From CAIYRG01 sp035318785 (lineage in GTDB: Bacteria; Pseudomonadota; Alphaproteobacteria; Micropepsales; Micropepsaceae), in NCBI GenBank assembly GCA_035318785.1, contig DATHDZ010000218.1, positions 1 to 21,130 of the forward strand: 21,130 bases of DNA, written 5' to 3'. Numbering within the stretch: position 1 is the first letter of the stretch; every line of letters starts with the position of its first letter. The notes beneath the pieces were generated by a model that did no database searches, was not told the DNA's origin, and saw only the letters and a list, made by a program, of their open reading frames with translations. Positions 19,994 to 21,130 of the stretch are shown in pieces. Position numbers and translations under genes: made by a program.

Positions 19994-21130
19994 ATGGCCA
20001 ACAAATTATGGCTTTCCATGGCATTCGTGGCGCTTTGCGCGATGCCGGTGGCGGCGCAAAACAACGCGCCGAACGCGAGAACGGTGCTCCAGGCGGCCGA
20101 TGCCGCGATGGGCGTCAGCAAGGTCAACTCGCTCCAATATTCGGCGACCGGCTATGTGACGGCGCTCGGCCAGAATTACAGCGCCGCGCTGGACGAGACC
20201 TGGCCGCGCTTCGAGCTCAAGAGCTTCGTGCGCACGATCGACTACGGCTCCAATTCCATGCGCGAAGATCAGGTGCGCGTGCAAGGCGCCTGGTCGGCGA
20301 CGCGCGGCGGCGGCCAGCGGCCGATCATCGGCGAACGCAAGCAGATGCAGCTCGTCAGCGGGAATTACGCCTGGAACGTGAACGATCAGAATCAGCCCAA
20401 CCCGCAAGTCGGTCAGGCCGAGCTGCGCCAGCTCGAGCTCATCATGACGCCGCATGGATTCATCAAAGCCGCGATGGCGGCCCCCGATGCCAAAGCCATG
20501 GTCTATGCGGAGAGCTCGCGAAGCACCAAGAAAGTGACGGTCGTCCAGTTCAAGGCGCTAGGGAAATATCCCACCAATGGCTGGATCAATGATCAGAACA
20601 TGGTCACCAAGGTGCAGACCTGGCTGCCGAACCCGATCCTGGGCGACATGTTTGTCGAGACCCGCGTCCAGGGCGGCTACAAGGATTACAACGGCGTCAA
20701 GTTCCCCGTCGGCTTCCATCAAAGCATCGGCAATCCGCCCCATCCGAGTTACGACATCCAGATCAGCGATGTGAAGGTGAATGTCCCCGGCGCTGCTCTG
20801 CAGGTGCCCGACATGGTCCGGCAAGCAACCGCGCAACCCAACCGCGTCGCGACGCGTCAAATGGCGCCCGGCGTCTGGTTGCTCGGCGGGCCCTATAACA
20901 GCATGGCGGTGGAATTTCGTGATTATGCGGTCATCGTCGAAGGCCCGATGGATCAGGAGCGCGGCGAGGCGGTGATCGCCGAAACGCGGCGGCTCATTCC
21001 CAACAAGCCGATCCGGTTTGTCGTCAACACGCACCACCATTTCGACCATTCCGGCGGCCTGCGTCCGTTCGGTGCCGAAGACATCGTCGTCGTCACGCAT
21101 GAATCCAATTTCAATTATTACGAAGGCATC
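19994..21130 (+). CDS. Secreted metallo-beta-lactamase-fold hydrolase, 3' end outside window
   Basis: The frame is open from ATG 19994 to the last base (379 codons, no stop), so the gene continues beyond the window. A signal peptide is visible (NKLWLSMAFVALCAMPVAAQ). Residues 30-270 form a domain I cannot assign, predicted beta-rich from alternating hydrophobic patterning, with TWLPNPILGDMFVETRV and YNGVKFPVGFH. A metallo-beta-lactamase fold starts near residue 280 (APGVWLLGGPYNSMAVEF) and carries the zinc motif HxHxDH as H347, H349, D351 and H352 in THHHFDHSGG. Substrate and later zinc ligands cannot be seen. A periplasmic hydrolase is the safest description; beta-lactam resistance should not be assumed. 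Confidence 0.85.
   Translation, partial: MANKLWLSMAFVALCAMPVAAQNNAPNARTVLQAADAAMGVSKVNSLQYSATGYVTALGQNYSAALDETWPRFELKSFVRTIDYGSNSMREDQVRVQGAWSATRGGGQRPIIGERKQMQLVSGNYAWNVNDQNQPNPQVGQAELRQLELIMTPHGFIKAAMAAPDAKAMVYAESSRSTKKVTVVQFKALGKYPTNGWINDQNMVTKVQTWLPNPILGDMFVETRVQGGYKDYNGVKFPVGFHQSIGNPPHPSYDIQISDVKVNVPGAALQVPDMVRQATAQPNRVATRQMAPGVWLLGGPYNSMAVEFRDYAVIVEGPMDQERGEAVIAETRRLIPNKPIRFVVNTHHHFDHSGGLRPFGAEDIVVVTHESNFNYYEGI

Noticed and set aside
19921..20592. 223-codon plus-strand frame overlapping the metallo-hydrolase start
   Set aside because: Arg-rich, low-information translation in the wrong frame; the frame from 19994 has a signal peptide, a ribosome binding site and a zinc motif.
19994..21130. 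Antibiotic-resistance beta-lactamase
   Set aside because: Only the general metallo-beta-lactamase fold motif is visible, the long extra N-terminal domain is unlike known resistance enzymes, and the gene is incomplete.
1..21130. CRISPR array, tRNA or rRNA gene, insertion sequence, prophage or toxin-antitoxin module
   Set aside because: No regularly spaced repeats, cloverleaf-like sequence, transposase or integrase frame was found on reading both strands.

Overview
This window is a GC-rich chromosomal segment that reads as an alphaproteobacterium. The clues are a fused S10-spc-alpha ribosomal cluster that lacks rpsD and rpmJ, the short-lid adenylate kinase, and a downstream set of an M50 protease, a Deg protease, an EipA/DUF1134 protein and RarA. 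DUF1134 is, to my knowledge, an alphaproteobacterial envelope family. I cannot name the genus from sequence alone.

Positions 1-14902 are one long plus-strand block: the 3' part of tuf (EF-Tu), then rpsJ-rplC-rplD-rplW-rplB-rpsS-rplV-rpsC-rplP-rpmC-rpsQ (S10 part), rplN-rplX-rplE-rpsN-rpsH-rplF-rplR-rpsE-rpmD-rplO-secY-adk (spc part), and rpsM-rpsK-rpoA-rplQ (alpha part). Most genes overlap by 1-8 bases or are separated by fewer than 40, so translational coupling is likely. The larger gaps are before secY (114 bases), before rpsM (146 bases, with a near-consensus sigma-70 promoter) and before rpoA (91 bases, with two stem-loops). Together these genes make ribosomal proteins, the Sec translocon channel, adenylate kinase and the RNA polymerase alpha subunit. 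Several ribosomal proteins carry extra low-complexity tails: L22, L29 and L15 at the C terminus, and L5 at the N terminus.

Positions 14988-19521 hold envelope and genome-maintenance genes. A minus-strand M50 site-2-type protease faces away from a plus-strand periplasmic trypsin-like Deg protease with two PDZ domains. The 122-base region between them contains a perfect 16-base palindrome followed by a T-run. Next come an EipA-like periplasmic protein behind a 325-base non-coding stretch, and the AAA+ protein RarA.

Positions 19522-21130 hold a tiny minus-strand membrane protein with a Gly/His/Cys/Asp-rich tail. Diverging from it is a secreted two-domain protein with a metallo-beta-lactamase fold, cut off by the window end. 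The leader of that last gene has a 10-base inverted repeat that covers its ribosome binding site. I saw no tRNA, rRNA, CRISPR, insertion sequence or prophage gene. No clearly new multi-gene system is present. The most unusual items are the sequestered ribosome binding site, the small metal-ligand-rich protein, the palindrome before the Deg protease, and the ribosomal protein extensions.
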